Part shown: piece after piece, positions 15,969 through 24,641 of the stretch
Layout: every line of letters begins with the position of its first letter
Position numbering within the stretch: the first letter of the stretch is position 1
From: Bhargavaea cecembensis
GTDB taxonomy: Bacteria > Bacillota > Bacilli > Bacillales_A > Planococcaceae
NCBI RefSeq assembly: GCF_001619585.1
Contig: NZ_LQNT01000013.1
Span: 62,001 to 126,000 of the forward strand
Direction of reading: 5' to 3'
Length of the DNA stretch: 64,000 nt
Notes under the pieces: model-generated
The model's database searches: none
What the model was told of the DNA's origin: nothing
Seen by the model: the letters and a program-made list of their open reading frames with translations, nothing else
Translations under genes and position numbers: made by a program

Positions 15969-17862
15969 CGTCGTCCGGAACCGCCGGATCTACGCGGCGT
16001 TCTTCCTGGCCAGTGTATTTTCCGTCATGGTGTTTTTCCTTTACTCGATGCTCATGTTCCATCCGGGCATCGGGGAGCGGTTCATCACCGGCATCACGCT
16101 GATCGGGATGACTGCGGCGGATGTAGTCCTGTATGTGTTCATGCTGTTTTTCCTGTTTTATTCGATGCGTGCATTTATGCAGGCGCGCTCCGGAGAATTT
16201 GCGCTGCTGCTCCAGATCGGCATGGAGCGCCGGCAGCTCGGAAAGCTGCTGCTTCTTGAGATGCTGCTGCTTGGTGCCGCCTCAACCGCCAGTGGCATCG
16301 TGCTCGGATTCACATTCTCGAAGTACTTTTTTATGATCGTCAGGGAACTGCTCCAGCTGCCGGCCCTGCCGCTGTATGTTTCATGGGAACCGTTCCTCAT
16401 GACCGCCGGTGCGTTCTTCAGCCTGTTCCTTCTGATCGGGCTGCTTTCCGCCTATATCGTTTCCAATAGGGATATCTCGGAATTCAGGAAGGGGATCGGC
16501 GGGGAAGCGGATCCGTTCGGCTATTCGCCGGGCAGGGCGGCTGCAGGCATTCTTTTGCTGCTGTCTTCGTACGGAGCGGCGCTGCTTGCCGGGCGTGTGA
16601 ACGTCCTGTACCTGTCAGTGCTGCTCCCGCCAGCTGCAACGCTCGGAACGTATTACTTCTTTTCCCACTCGATTCTGTATCTGCTTGACCTGTTCAGGGA
16701 CCAGAAAAGCCTGTACTGGAAGAGGGCGCGGATCGTGTCACTCGCCGAGACTGCTGCAAAGCTCCGGGACAATGCGAACATGTTTTTCATTGTCGCGATC
16801 GTCTCGACCGTCTCATTCCTTTCCGTCGGGACACTGGCAAGCCTCGCCACCTACACCGCCCAGTATCGGGCACTGAACCCGCTGGGCCTCGTCTACGAGA
16901 GTTTTCCCGGCAATCCGGATGAATACGAGCACGTGACCGGGCTGATGGAGGAACTGGATGACGCGGGACTTGAGTACACCCACGTACCGCTTTCCGTCGC
17001 CAGGGAAGATTCCTCCTTCTCGGGACAGCCCATCAATATCCTGCGTGAAGGTGAGGTGAACCGGCTCGCGGAAGCGCTCGGCGCAGGTCCGGTGCAGTTA
17101 AGTCCGGGCGAGGCCATTTTCCTTCCCTACTCAACGGAAGCTGCCCCAAGACTCCGGGATGCAGACATCCGAACAGAGCTTGAGGAAAGCGGAGTCGAGG
17201 TCCATGTGCAGGGCGTGGTCGGCGGTCTGCTGCTGCCGGCCTACAGCCTTGGCACCAACTCGATTGTTGTCAGCGAAACCGACTTTGTGAAAGTCGCCTC
17301 CGCTCAGCCAGACAGCCTCCTCCGCATTCATGCATTCGATGTTCCGGACTGGGAGGAAACCGTCGGCATCGGGCTGTCAATCGAACAGTCGATGATGATG
17401 TCAGAAATTCAGCAAGGGGAAGCACTGCCGTATTACTTCAAGAACCCGGGCCTTGACTATTCCATCATCCGGTCGACCTTCCACTTGCTGCTCTTGACCG
17501 GTTTGCTGGTCGCCATGGTGTTCCTGCTCGCCGCAGGCAGCTTCATCTACTTCAAGCTCTATACCATGCTAGACCGCGACCGTCGGCAGGCTGCCGTTCT
17601 GAAGCGGCTCGGCATGACGGAGCGCGAGTTCATCAAGATCGTTAACCGCCAGCTGGTCCCTCAGTTCTTCCTGCCATGGGGAATCGCGATGCTCCACAGC
17701 ACATTCGCCTTCATCTCCCTGCAGGCGATCTGGAAGGAATTCGCCGACATTTCGATCCTGAAAGAAATGGCACTCGTCCTCGTCGGCTTCACCATCATTC
17801 AACTGCTGTATTTCTATCTCATCCGCTGGCGCTATCTGGCGCATGTGAAAGGACCAACTTAA
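15940..17862 (+). CDS. bceB: BceB-like ABC transporter permease
   Basis: This 640-residue membrane protein fits the BceB layout. An N-terminal helix is followed by FtsX-like helix clusters at about 50-300, a large extracellular domain at about 315-515 between the seventh and eighth helices, and three C-terminal helices. The extracellular domain binds the peptide-target complex in studied homologues. It overlaps bceA by 29 bases. Its stop is followed at once by an inverted-repeat hairpin that resembles the left end of the mobile element at 28.5 kb. Confidence 0.92.
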   Translation: MTFRQFAYRNVVRNRRIYAAFFLASVFSVMVFFLYSMLMFHPGIGERFITGITLIGMTAADVVLYVFMLFFLFYSMRAFMQARSGEFALLLQIGMERRQLGKLLLLEMLLLGAASTASGIVLGFTFSKYFFMIVRELLQLPALPLYVSWEPFLMTAGAFFSLFLLIGLLSAYIVSNRDISEFRKGIGGEADPFGYSPGRAAAGILLLLSSYGAALLAGRVNVLYLSVLLPPAATLGTYYFFSHSILYLLDLFRDQKSLYWKRARIVSLAETAAKLRDNANMFFIVAIVSTVSFLSVGTLASLATYTAQYRALNPLGLVYESFPGNPDEYEHVTGLMEELDDAGLEYTHVPLSVAREDSSFSGQPINILREGEVNRLAEALGAGPVQLSPGEAIFLPYSTEAAPRLRDADIRTELEESGVEVHVQGVVGGLLLPAYSLGTNSIVVSETDFVKVASAQPDSLLRIHAFDVPDWEETVGIGLSIEQSMMMSEIQQGEALPYYFKNPGLDYSIIRSTFHLLLLTGLLVAMVFLLAAGSFIYFKLYTMLDRDRRQAAVLKRLGMTEREFIKIVNRQLVPQFFLPWGIAMLHSTFAFISLQAIWKEFADISILKEMALVLVGFTIIQLLYFYLIRWRYLAHVKGPT

Positions 17863-17865
17863 GCG

Positions 17866-17945
17866 TCAGTGGTACAAAAAAGTTTTTAATCTGCAAAATA
17901 ACCTTCAAGCCAGCATTGGTTTTGGAGGTTATTTTCGTTGATGCA
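17866..17945 (+). repeat. Element-end-like sequence with hairpin after bceB
   Basis: This stretch aligns closely with the left end of the 978-bp element (28547-28627): AGTGGTACAAAAAAG, then a hairpin at 17895-17935 with TGGTTTTGGAGG on its right arm. The outer stem differs between the copies (AATAAC/GTTATT here, AACAGC/GCTGTT there), but both arms changed together. The RNA or DNA hairpin is therefore conserved. It may serve as the bceB terminator. No matching right end was found downstream. Confidence 0.6.
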
Positions 17946-18051
17946 ATGAGTTTTGTGTATGACATCAACCATAATCGATCTTTGGATATTTTTAACTGGA
18001 AGAATAGAGTATTATAAAAGAAATGGCTTTTTATATGCAGGAGGAATAAAG

Positions 18052-18585
18052 ATGAAATTAAAAAGCAAAAGAATTTATCTGCGTCCTTTAATGGAATCCG
18101 ATGCAGAGATATTTTTAAGCAATACAAAAGATGAAGAAATCCGATACATGACCGGAACAAAAGGTTCATTCACTTTGGAACAAATTCAACAACATATCAG
18201 ACGTTCAAGTGAGGATTCATCACGCTATGATTTTGCTATTTGTCTAAATGAAAATGGACAAATGATTGGAGAACTATCCATTTCTGATATAGATGAAGAG
18301 AACAGGAAAGCCGGTTTTAGAATTTCAATGAATGCCATTGAGTTGACGGGTAAGGGTTTTGGCACGGAAGCAATTCAGCTCATCTTAAGATTTGTTTTTG
18401 AAGAATTAAAATTGAATCGGCTCCAATTAGAAGTATTCAGCCATAATAAGCGTGGCATTAGAGCCTATGAAAAATCAGGCTTCAAACAAGAGGGGATTTT
18501 ACGAGATTCTTTATACTATAACGGGGAATTTTCGGATGAAATCATCATGTCTATCCTACAGAAGGAATATAATCAGGATTCGTAA
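18052..18585 (+). CDS. GNAT acetyltransferase, RimJ/SpeG-like
   Basis: This 177-residue protein begins MKLKSKRIYLRPLMESDAEIF and has the GNAT core GKGFGTEAIQLILRFVFEELKLNRLQLEVF plus GIRAYEKSGFKQEGILRD, the pattern of ribosomal-protein or polyamine acetyltransferases (RimJ/RimL/SpeG type). The start is set by AGGAGGAATAAAG. Base composition is far more AT-rich than bceB upstream or lcfB downstream. It directly follows an element-end-like repeat, so it is a likely acquired gene. The acceptor is unknown. Confidence 0.85.
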   Translation: MKLKSKRIYLRPLMESDAEIFLSNTKDEEIRYMTGTKGSFTLEQIQQHIRRSSEDSSRYDFAICLNENGQMIGELSISDIDEENRKAGFRISMNAIELTGKGFGTEAIQLILRFVFEELKLNRLQLEVFSHNKRGIRAYEKSGFKQEGILRDSLYYNGEFSDEIIMSILQKEYNQDS

Positions 18586-18648
18586 TTGTTGATCATGAAT
18601 GTACCTTATTTTCCTTGAGCATGGAAAGGGGGATGAGTTATGAGGGGA

Positions 18649-18690
18649 AACAAGCCGCCCTGTCCAAAGGGCGGGCTTGTTAAAGTTTTT
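18649..18690. terminator. Terminator between GNAT and lipoprotein genes
   Basis: AACAAGCCGCCCT pairs with AGGGCGGGCTTGTT (one bulge), with a T-rich flank on each strand. It lies between convergent genes. Confidence 0.8.
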
Positions 18691-18692
18691 AT

Positions 18693-19082
18693 TTATTTTT
18701 GTATTACATTGATAAAGTCTTGGGCGGAGGAGATTGTATATACCGTATTGGTATCAGTTGAATCCATGATCGAAGCGGTTTCGTCTAAACCAACCCAGAT
18801 ATAATATTCATCATTTCCCATGTTTAATTTGTATTCCGGTTCATCCATGTCTGCAATGCCGTCTGTCTCGACGGCTCGATTGATTGCATGTTCAATAACC
18901 TCAATCTCATCAGCATTGGAAATCTCTTTTAACGTCTCTAACTGATCCTCGGAGTAACTTTTTACTTGCTGAACGGTAATTTCATCATTGTCTGATTCGT
19001 TTTGTGTCGCGTTACAGGAAAAAAGAGCCAGCGATACGACTATTAAGGCTACTTTGGAGAGAGCCATCCGTCTATCACTCAT
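18693..19082 (-). CDS. Small predicted lipoprotein, unknown
   Basis: The 129-residue protein begins with MSDRRMALSKVALIVVSLALFSCN. This is a short basic stretch, a hydrophobic core and a lipobox-like LFSC (Cys23), so it is probably exported and lipid-anchored by Lgt and LspA. The mature part is acidic and polar, with YYIWVGLDETASIMDSTDT near the C-terminus. It is AT-rich, like the GNAT beside it. No family was recognised. Confidence 0.65.
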   Translation of the reverse strand: MSDRRMALSKVALIVVSLALFSCNATQNESDNDEITVQQVKSYSEDQLETLKEISNADEIEVIEHAINRAVETDGIADMDEPEYKLNMGNDEYYIWVGLDETASIMDSTDTNTVYTISSAQDFINVIQK

Positions 19083-19149
19083 CGTCTATTCCCTCCTTGC
19101 TTAATTGCACTTATAATAATTCTCCAGGCCTTGTGATTCTCCTTTGCTG

Positions 19150-19211
19150 TTGTTCACTTCAAATTATTCCTCTATAATAGTAAATGGGGATAGTGAATGA
19201 CTATTCATTCA
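19150..19211 (+). promoter_or_regulatory. lcfB promoter with FadR operator
   Basis: TTGTTC (19150-19155), a 17-bp spacer and TATAAT (19173-19178) form a good SigA promoter. TGAATGACTATTCATTCA at 19194-19211 is an 18-bp palindrome. It matches the Bacillus FadR consensus (TGAATGAMTANTCATTCA) at every defined position. It overlaps the early transcribed region, so FadR should block lcfB until long-chain acyl-CoA releases it. Confidence 0.9.
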
Positions 19212-19232
19212 ATTCAAACAAGGGGGATGGCT

Positions 19233-20792
19233 ATGAATCTCGTAGAGCGCGTACATCAGACGGCGCTTGAGGAGCCGCAGAGGATTGCCTATCATTTCAT
19301 GGGGAAAGACACGACTTACGCCGAGTTTGACCAGACGGTCGGAATTCTGGCAGCCGGCCTTCGGAAAAACGGAATCGGCAAGGGGGACCATGTCGTCTTC
19401 CTGCTCGGCAATACACCGCACTTCCTCGTATCGCTGTATGCCACGATGCGCATCGGTGCGACAGCAGTACCGGTAAACCCTATCTATTCGCCTGAGGAAA
19501 TTGCGTTCATCGTCCGCAACAGTGACGCCAAGGCGGTCATCGCACTGGACAAGCTGCTTCCGCTGATCCAGCAGGCTTCCGACGCGTTCCCGGCGGTGGA
19601 GAGCTATGTCATCTGCGAAACCGAGCCGGGGATGGAGGAGAAAATCTCTTCTCTTCCGGAAACCGTTCGCGGAAAAGTGAAATCGTTTACAAAAGTGGTG
19701 GCGTCCGGCGGTGCACCGGCTGAAGCGGCAGAAGTGGATGACGATGATACGGCGGTCATCCTCTACACTTCCGGGACGACGGGGCACCCTAAGGGCGCAA
19801 TGCTCACACATAAGAACCTGTATTCCAATGCCCGTGACGTCGCGGACTATCTCCAGTTCAGCCCGGAAGACCGGGTTGTCGCGACATTGCCGGTGTTCCA
19901 CGTGTTTGCCCTGACAGTCGTGGTGAATGCGCCATTGCTTCGGGGAGCCCAGGTGCTTCTTGTGCCGAAGTTCAGCCCGGCAGACGTGTTCCGGATCATC
20001 CGCGAGAAAGAGGCGACAATCTTCGCAGGCGTTCCGACGATGTATAACTTCCTGTATCAGTATCCGGAGGGGAACCCTGAAGACTTCAAGTCGATCAATC
20101 GGGCCATCTCCGGCGGAGCGTCACTACCGGTGGCCCTGCTGCACAACTTCGAGGAGAAGTTCAATGTCCGGGTGTCGGAAGGCTACGGCCTGAGTGAGGC
20201 TTCCCCGGTCACTTGCTTTAATCCGCTTGACCGAGAACGCGTTCCAGGCTCAATTGGTACCAACATTCTTAATGTGGAAAATAAGGTCGTCAATGAATTC
20301 GGGGAAGAAGTGCCGGACGGGGAAGTGGGCGAACTCGTCGTCCGCGGCCCGAATGTCATGAAAGGCTACTACAAGATGCCGGAAGAGACCGCAGTTGCGC
20401 TCCGTGACGGCTGGCTCTACACGGGTGACCTGGCGCGACGCGACGAAAACGGTTATTTCTATATCGTTGACCGGAAAAAGGACCTTGTCATCGTAGGCGG
20501 CTACAATGTCTATCCGCGTGAAGTCGAAGAAGTGCTCTACGCGCACCCCGACGTGGTCGAAGCCGCGGTTGTCGGCGTACCGGACTCCAACTACGGCGAA
20601 GCCATCCAGGCCTACGTCGTGAAAAAGGACGGATCCGCCCTGACGGAAGAAGACCTGAAAGCCTTCAGCGCGGAAAAACTCACGAAATATAAAATCCCGG
20701 CATCCATCGAGTTCCTCGAAGAACTGCCGAAAAACACAACCGGCAAAATCCTTCGGCGCTCGCTGAAGGACATGGCGGTCAATAGTAAATGA
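19233..20792 (+). CDS. lcfB: Long-chain fatty acid-CoA ligase
   Basis: LcfB activates fatty acids to acyl-CoA with ATP for beta-oxidation. From the ATG at 19233 (AAGGGGG six bases before it) the protein has 519 residues. It shows the AMP-binding signature LYTSGTTGHPKGAMLTH, VSEGYGLSEASPV, YTGDLARRDENGYFYIVDRKKDLVIVGGYNVYPREVE and the C-terminal catalytic Lys in LPKNTTGKILRR. Its place after lplJ and before comK matches B. subtilis. A FadR operator upstream predicts induction by fatty acids. Confidence 0.95.
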   Translation: MNLVERVHQTALEEPQRIAYHFMGKDTTYAEFDQTVGILAAGLRKNGIGKGDHVVFLLGNTPHFLVSLYATMRIGATAVPVNPIYSPEEIAFIVRNSDAKAVIALDKLLPLIQQASDAFPAVESYVICETEPGMEEKISSLPETVRGKVKSFTKVVASGGAPAEAAEVDDDDTAVILYTSGTTGHPKGAMLTHKNLYSNARDVADYLQFSPEDRVVATLPVFHVFALTVVVNAPLLRGAQVLLVPKFSPADVFRIIREKEATIFAGVPTMYNFLYQYPEGNPEDFKSINRAISGGASLPVALLHNFEEKFNVRVSEGYGLSEASPVTCFNPLDRERVPGSIGTNILNVENKVVNEFGEEVPDGEVGELVVRGPNVMKGYYKMPEETAVALRDGWLYTGDLARRDENGYFYIVDRKKDLVIVGGYNVYPREVEEVLYAHPDVVEAAVVGVPDSNYGEAIQAYVVKKDGSALTEEDLKAFSAEKLTKYKIPASIEFLEELPKNTTGKILRRSLKDMAVNSK

Positions 20793-20796
20793 TTTG

Positions 20797-20826
20797 AAAA
20801 GGCCCGCGGTTCCGCGGGCCTTTTTT
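20797..20826 (+). terminator. lcfB terminator
   Basis: AAAAGGCCCGCGG and CCGCGGGCCTTTT form a 13-bp stem with a two-base loop, followed by a T-run. Confidence 0.95.
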
Positions 20827-20830
20827 GAAT

Positions 20831-20914
20831 GAAAGTGACGCAAGCAGCCTTGAAAGTGACGAAACGGCTTCTGAAAATGACGAAAGCCCACTTGAAAGTG
20901 ACGAATCGTTCCTG
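20831..20914 (+). repeat. 21-nt-period array GAAAGTGACGAA-N9, four units
   Basis: Four head-to-tail units begin at 20831, 20852, 20873 and 20894, exactly 21 nt apart. Each has a conserved 12-nt core (GAAAGTGACGAA, at most one change) and nine variable bases. The array starts five bases past the lcfB terminator. The same core and period recur after the yvlB terminator at 59.4 kb, in the same orientation relative to the upstream gene. Confidence 0.85.
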
Positions 20915-20950
20915 GACTGGATTGCAAATCTCATAGAGGAGTGTGATGGT

Positions 20951-21133
20951 GTGAAGCATCTTGAAGAAGTCATTTTGATTGTGTCCGCTGCCTGGATGCT
21001 GATTTATTTCTTTTATCCGGCAGGCTCCCAGTTGCTGCAACTGGCATTCTGGGCCATCCCGTTTGCCATGATCTACACGGCAATTTTGATGATTGTCGTT
21101 AAGAGGAAACGGGGAACGTCAACAATTTCCTGA
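20951..21133 (+). CDS. Small two-helix membrane protein, unknown
   Basis: A 60-residue frame starting at a GTG (VKHLEEVILIVSAAW) has AGAGGAG about ten bases upstream, two hydrophobic segments (about 7-21 and 28-49), and the basic C-terminal tail KRKRGTS. The open frame extends upstream through the 21-nt repeat array. I regard that part as untranslated because the ribosome site lies after it. It resembles small unannotated membrane peptides; function unknown. Confidence 0.5.
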   Translation: MKHLEEVILIVSAAWMLIYFFYPAGSQLLQLAFWAIPFAMIYTAILMIVVKRKRGTSTIS

Positions 21134-21225
21134 ATCTTGTTCAGGTTCAATAATAGAAGAATATTGTTCCGTAAGTCGAAATAGTTTAGACTTATCAGTA
21201 GGTTTTGTTAAAGGGGGAGTTGCTG

Positions 21226-23202
21226 ATGAGCAAGAAGTACATTACGGCTGAATCGCTGTTTGACCTTTATTCCGTGGCGAATCCGAACTTGTCGCCGGAG
21301 GGCGGCCGGGCGGTGTTCGTGCGGACGCATATGGACAAGGAAGAAAACAAGTACATTTCGAATCTGTTCCATGTGGACCTGGCATCCGGAGAGGTAACGC
21401 AATGGACGTACGGCAAGAACCGGGTGAGCAGTCCGGAGTGGTCTGCAGACGGCAGCAAGATCGCTTTCCTGTCCGACCGTGACGGCAAGAATCAGCTTTA
21501 CGTGCTGAGTGCTGCCGGTGGAGAGGCGGAACAGGTGACCGACTTCGTAAACGGGGTATCGGCATTTGCCTGGTCGCCTTGCGGCAAGAAAGTGTGGGTG
21601 AACGGAGCGGTCAAGAAAGACAAGTCATTCACGCATAAGGAAGAAGAGAAAAAGGACAAGAAACCGGAGCCGGTCGTCATCGAGAAGATGAAATACAAGG
21701 CAGACGGGCTCGGACTCCTGCCTCAGGACATGTTCCGCCAGATCGGCGTCGTTGACCTTGAGTCTGGTGAAGTGACACCGTTTACGGAAGGCGACCATCA
21801 ATACGGTCTGAACACGGTGTCTCCGGACGGCAAGAAAGTCGTCTTCAGCGTCAACCGCGCCGAAAACCAGGACTTCCAGTTCCGCGGCGGGCTGTACCTG
21901 TCCGATGCTGAGACGAAGGAAGAGACGACCATCATCGACCAGGACGGCTATTATGGCGGTGCCACGTTCTCGCCGGATGGCCAGAAGATTGCCTTTATCG
22001 GCGCGGACCGCAGGCTCGAAAATGCGACGCATACAGATATCTACGTGTATGATGTGGCGTCCGGTTCGCTCACCGTCTTGACGGAATCACTTGACGCGCC
22101 GGTGGGCGACCTCGTCGCGGCCGACTTCCAGCAGGGCACAGAAACTCCGGCCGCTGTCTGGGCGGGGAACGATGCGCTCTACTTCCAGGTGTCCGTGATG
22201 GGCGATGTTCGCCTGTATTACGCGACCCTTGAGGGTGAGCTGTACCCGGCGACACCGGAAAACGAGCATGTTTACGGCTATGACATCACGAAAGACGGCA
22301 AGACTGCGCTCCTCACGGCAAGCAATCCGGTCCATCCGGGCGAGCTGTATGTCCAGGAAATCACGACCGGTGAACGCAAGGCGCTCACCGCATTCAACCA
22401 GAAGTTCATCGAAGAACATGAAATCGCGAAACCGGAGCCGATCGTATTCAAAGGCCCTAAGGATTGGGACGTCCACGGCTGGATTATGAAGCCGGCCGGA
22501 TTTGAAGAAGGGAAGAAGTACCCGCTCATCACGGAAATTCACGGCGGGCCGCACACGATGTATGCGAACACGTTCTTCCACGAATTCCAGGTACTCGCCT
22601 CCAAAGGCTACGGCGTACTGTTTGTGAACCCGCGCGGCAGCCACGGCTACAGCCAGGAATTCGTCGACGCGGTGCGCCGCGACTACGGTAACGGCGATTA
22701 TCAGGACATCATGGCGGGCGTCGAATACGCGATTGAAAACAACGGTTGGATCGATACCGAGCGTCTCGGCGTAACGGGAGGCAGCTACGGCGGCTTCATG
22801 ACAAACTGGATCGTGGGCCACACCGACCGGTTCAAGGCGGCCGTCACCCAGCGTTCGATCTCGAACTGGATCAGCTTCTTCGGGGTATCCGACATCGGCT
22901 ACTACTTCAGCGAATGGCAGCACGGCGTGGTCATGGACGATGTGGAAGGGCTCTGGGACATTTCGCCGCTCAAGTACGCGGCCAACGTCAACACGCCGCT
23001 TCTCATCCTCCACAGCGAGAAGGACTTCCGCTGCCCGATCGAGCAGGCGGAGCAGCTGTTCATCACTCTGAAACATATGGGCAAGGAGACGGTCTTCGTC
23101 CGCTTCCCTGAAGCCGACCACAACCTGTCGCGCACCGGCAAGCCGAACCTGCGCATCGAGCGCCTGGACCACATCACGGAATGGTTCGAGAAGTACCTGT
23201 AA
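21226..23202 (+). CDS. S9 family peptidase (acylaminoacyl-peptidase-like)
   Basis: This 658-residue serine peptidase has an N-terminal WD40-like beta-propeller (about 30-400, with repeated SPDG/SADG and KIAF strands) and a C-terminal alpha/beta-hydrolase domain. The catalytic triad can be read as Ser520 in GGSYGGFM, Asp600 in HSEKDFRCP and His632 in EADHNLS. The family cleaves short peptides or N-acyl amino acids and filters substrates by size through the propeller. The start at 21226 follows AAAGGGGGAG. It resembles B. subtilis YuxL. A GNAT gene follows after 16 bases. Confidence 0.92.
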   Translation: MSKKYITAESLFDLYSVANPNLSPEGGRAVFVRTHMDKEENKYISNLFHVDLASGEVTQWTYGKNRVSSPEWSADGSKIAFLSDRDGKNQLYVLSAAGGEAEQVTDFVNGVSAFAWSPCGKKVWVNGAVKKDKSFTHKEEEKKDKKPEPVVIEKMKYKADGLGLLPQDMFRQIGVVDLESGEVTPFTEGDHQYGLNTVSPDGKKVVFSVNRAENQDFQFRGGLYLSDAETKEETTIIDQDGYYGGATFSPDGQKIAFIGADRRLENATHTDIYVYDVASGSLTVLTESLDAPVGDLVAADFQQGTETPAAVWAGNDALYFQVSVMGDVRLYYATLEGELYPATPENEHVYGYDITKDGKTALLTASNPVHPGELYVQEITTGERKALTAFNQKFIEEHEIAKPEPIVFKGPKDWDVHGWIMKPAGFEEGKKYPLITEIHGGPHTMYANTFFHEFQVLASKGYGVLFVNPRGSHGYSQEFVDAVRRDYGNGDYQDIMAGVEYAIENNGWIDTERLGVTGGSYGGFMTNWIVGHTDRFKAAVTQRSISNWISFFGVSDIGYYFSEWQHGVVMDDVEGLWDISPLKYAANVNTPLLILHSEKDFRCPIEQAEQLFITLKHMGKETVFVRFPEADHNLSRTGKPNLRIERLDHITEWFEKYL

Positions 23203-23218
23203 GAAAGGGACGAAGCAG

Positions 23219-23767
23219 TTGACCTACACTGAAAACGGCACAACGATCCGCCCGGTCAAAGAGGCGGATCTCCGCCGCATGTGGGAACTCAGCTTCCGGG
23301 ACAAAGACCCGGAATGGAAAAAGTGGGACGCCCCGTACTATCCGCACGAGCCGATGGAGTGGGAAGCGTTCTATGAGAAGAAAGATAAGCTTGTTGACCA
23401 GGACGACTACTGGCTGATTGAGCATGAAGGTACGGTTATCGGAATGGTCGGCTACTATTGGGAGCACAAGCCGTCCATGTGGCTCGAGATGGGCATCGCC
23501 ATCTACGATCCGGCCTACTGGAACGGGGGGATCGGCACGACTGTATTCAAGTTGTGGCGGGACCATCTGTTCAACACGATGCCGCTCGTCCGGACGGGAT
23601 ATACGACCTGGTCGGGCAACGAGCGCATGATAAGGGCAGGCGAGAAGCTCGGCTTCAAGATGGAAGCCCGCATCCGCAAAGTCCGCTACTGGAACGGCAC
23701 GTACTACGACTCGATCCGGATGGGGATGCTGCGGGAAGAGTGGGAAGAACTTAAGCGAAATCAGTAA
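23219..23767 (+). CDS. GNAT family N-acetyltransferase
   Basis: This 182-residue protein starts at a TTG behind an AAAGGGA site. It has an RPVKEADLRRMWEL beginning, a WLEMGIAIYDPAYWNGGIGTTVFKLW acetyl-CoA loop (R/Q-x-x-G form replaced by WNGGIGT), and GNERMIRAGEKLGFKMEAR, typical of RimJ-like enzymes. It lies 16 bases behind the S9 peptidase, so it is probably cotranscribed with it. The pair could act on N-terminally modified peptides, but that is only a context inference. Confidence 0.85.
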   Translation: MTYTENGTTIRPVKEADLRRMWELSFRDKDPEWKKWDAPYYPHEPMEWEAFYEKKDKLVDQDDYWLIEHEGTVIGMVGYYWEHKPSMWLEMGIAIYDPAYWNGGIGTTVFKLWRDHLFNTMPLVRTGYTTWSGNERMIRAGEKLGFKMEARIRKVRYWNGTYYDSIRMGMLREEWEELKRNQ

Positions 23768-23775
23768 GGAAAGAG

Positions 23776-23806
23776 GCCGGTGTATTCACTTTGAATACAC
23801 CGGCTT
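23776..23806 (+). terminator. Terminator of the S9 peptidase-GNAT unit
   Basis: GCCGGTGTATTC pairs perfectly with GAATACACCGGC, followed by TTTCC, nine bases past the stop. Confidence 0.85.
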
Positions 23807-23982
23807 TCCTGTGGCAAAGCAAAAAAAAAGAGCCTTTTTTAATTGCCGGGGAGGAAATCCCTCTCCTCATTCAGAATTAAACCTGAAAGAAACACGCATA
23901 AAATGACATAAAGCACGCTTTCTTCGCAAGAATCATTCGTATCCGCTATTCTGCAATTCTCTAAGAGATGGGAGTAAACAAC

Positions 23983-24531
23983 ATGGACAAAAAGACATTT
24001 TGGGCGTTAATCGAGGAATCCGGCAAATATGATGAACAGGCCGAATGGCTGATTGAGCAATTGTCCCAAAAAAGTCTCGAAGAAGCACTCGAATTTGAGT
24101 TCATCATGCAGAGTTTCATGAACGAAAGCTATCAATCCCGTTTGTGGGGAGCGGCCTACGTCTTAATGGGAGGCTGCTCTGACGATACATTTGATTATTT
24201 CCGCGGATGGCTGATCGGTCAGGGAGAGGAAGTCTACCACAAGGTCATCAACGATCCTGAATACCTGGCCGAATACATCGATGAAGACAACCTGGACGAC
24301 GAGGGATATCCGCAAAATGAAGACCTCATCTCGGTCGGGTCGGATGCCTACACATTCATAAAGACAGGGGACACCGAGTGGGATGATGAAAGCTTCGATG
24401 AATTGCTTGATAAACTCAGGGAAAAGGGACTGAATTTAGAGCCGGACATCGAACTGGATTGGGAAGAGGAAGATCTGGAAGGAATGTTTCCGGCTTTATG
24501 GGAGAGGTTTGGGGAAGAGCCTTTAGGGTGA
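23983..24531 (+). CDS. DUF4240 domain protein
   Basis: This 182-residue acidic protein has MDKKTFWALIEESGK at its start and the central segment DDTFDYFRGWLIGQGEEVYHKVINDPEYLAEYI, the diagnostic part of the DUF4240 family. The C-terminus is very rich in Asp/Glu (DWEEEDLEGMFPALWERFG). No catalytic residues or membrane segments are seen. Related proteins occur in many bacteria, sometimes among toxin-immunity genes, but the role is unknown. The start follows TGGGAGT. Confidence 0.75.
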   Translation: MDKKTFWALIEESGKYDEQAEWLIEQLSQKSLEEALEFEFIMQSFMNESYQSRLWGAAYVLMGGCSDDTFDYFRGWLIGQGEEVYHKVINDPEYLAEYIDEDNLDDEGYPQNEDLISVGSDAYTFIKTGDTEWDDESFDELLDKLREKGLNLEPDIELDWEEEDLEGMFPALWERFGEEPLG

Positions 24532-24568
24532 AAAGGTATGTGTTTTGAAATAGTATAAGAAAGAATGC

Positions 24569-24602
24569 AAAGCAGGCGGCGCATTGATGCGCCGCCTGCT
24601 TT
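24569..24602 (+). terminator. Terminator after the DUF4240 gene
   Basis: AAAGCAGGCGGCGC pairs with GCGCCGCCTGCTTT, 14 bp, with a six-base loop. Confidence 0.85.
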
Positions 24603-24641
24603 CAATTACGATTGGTATATATACATATAGGAGGAACACCG

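Noticed and set aside
17866-19090. A second complete mobile element carrying the GNAT and lipoprotein genes
   Set aside because: Only a left-end-like sequence is present; no inverted partner or target duplication could be found.
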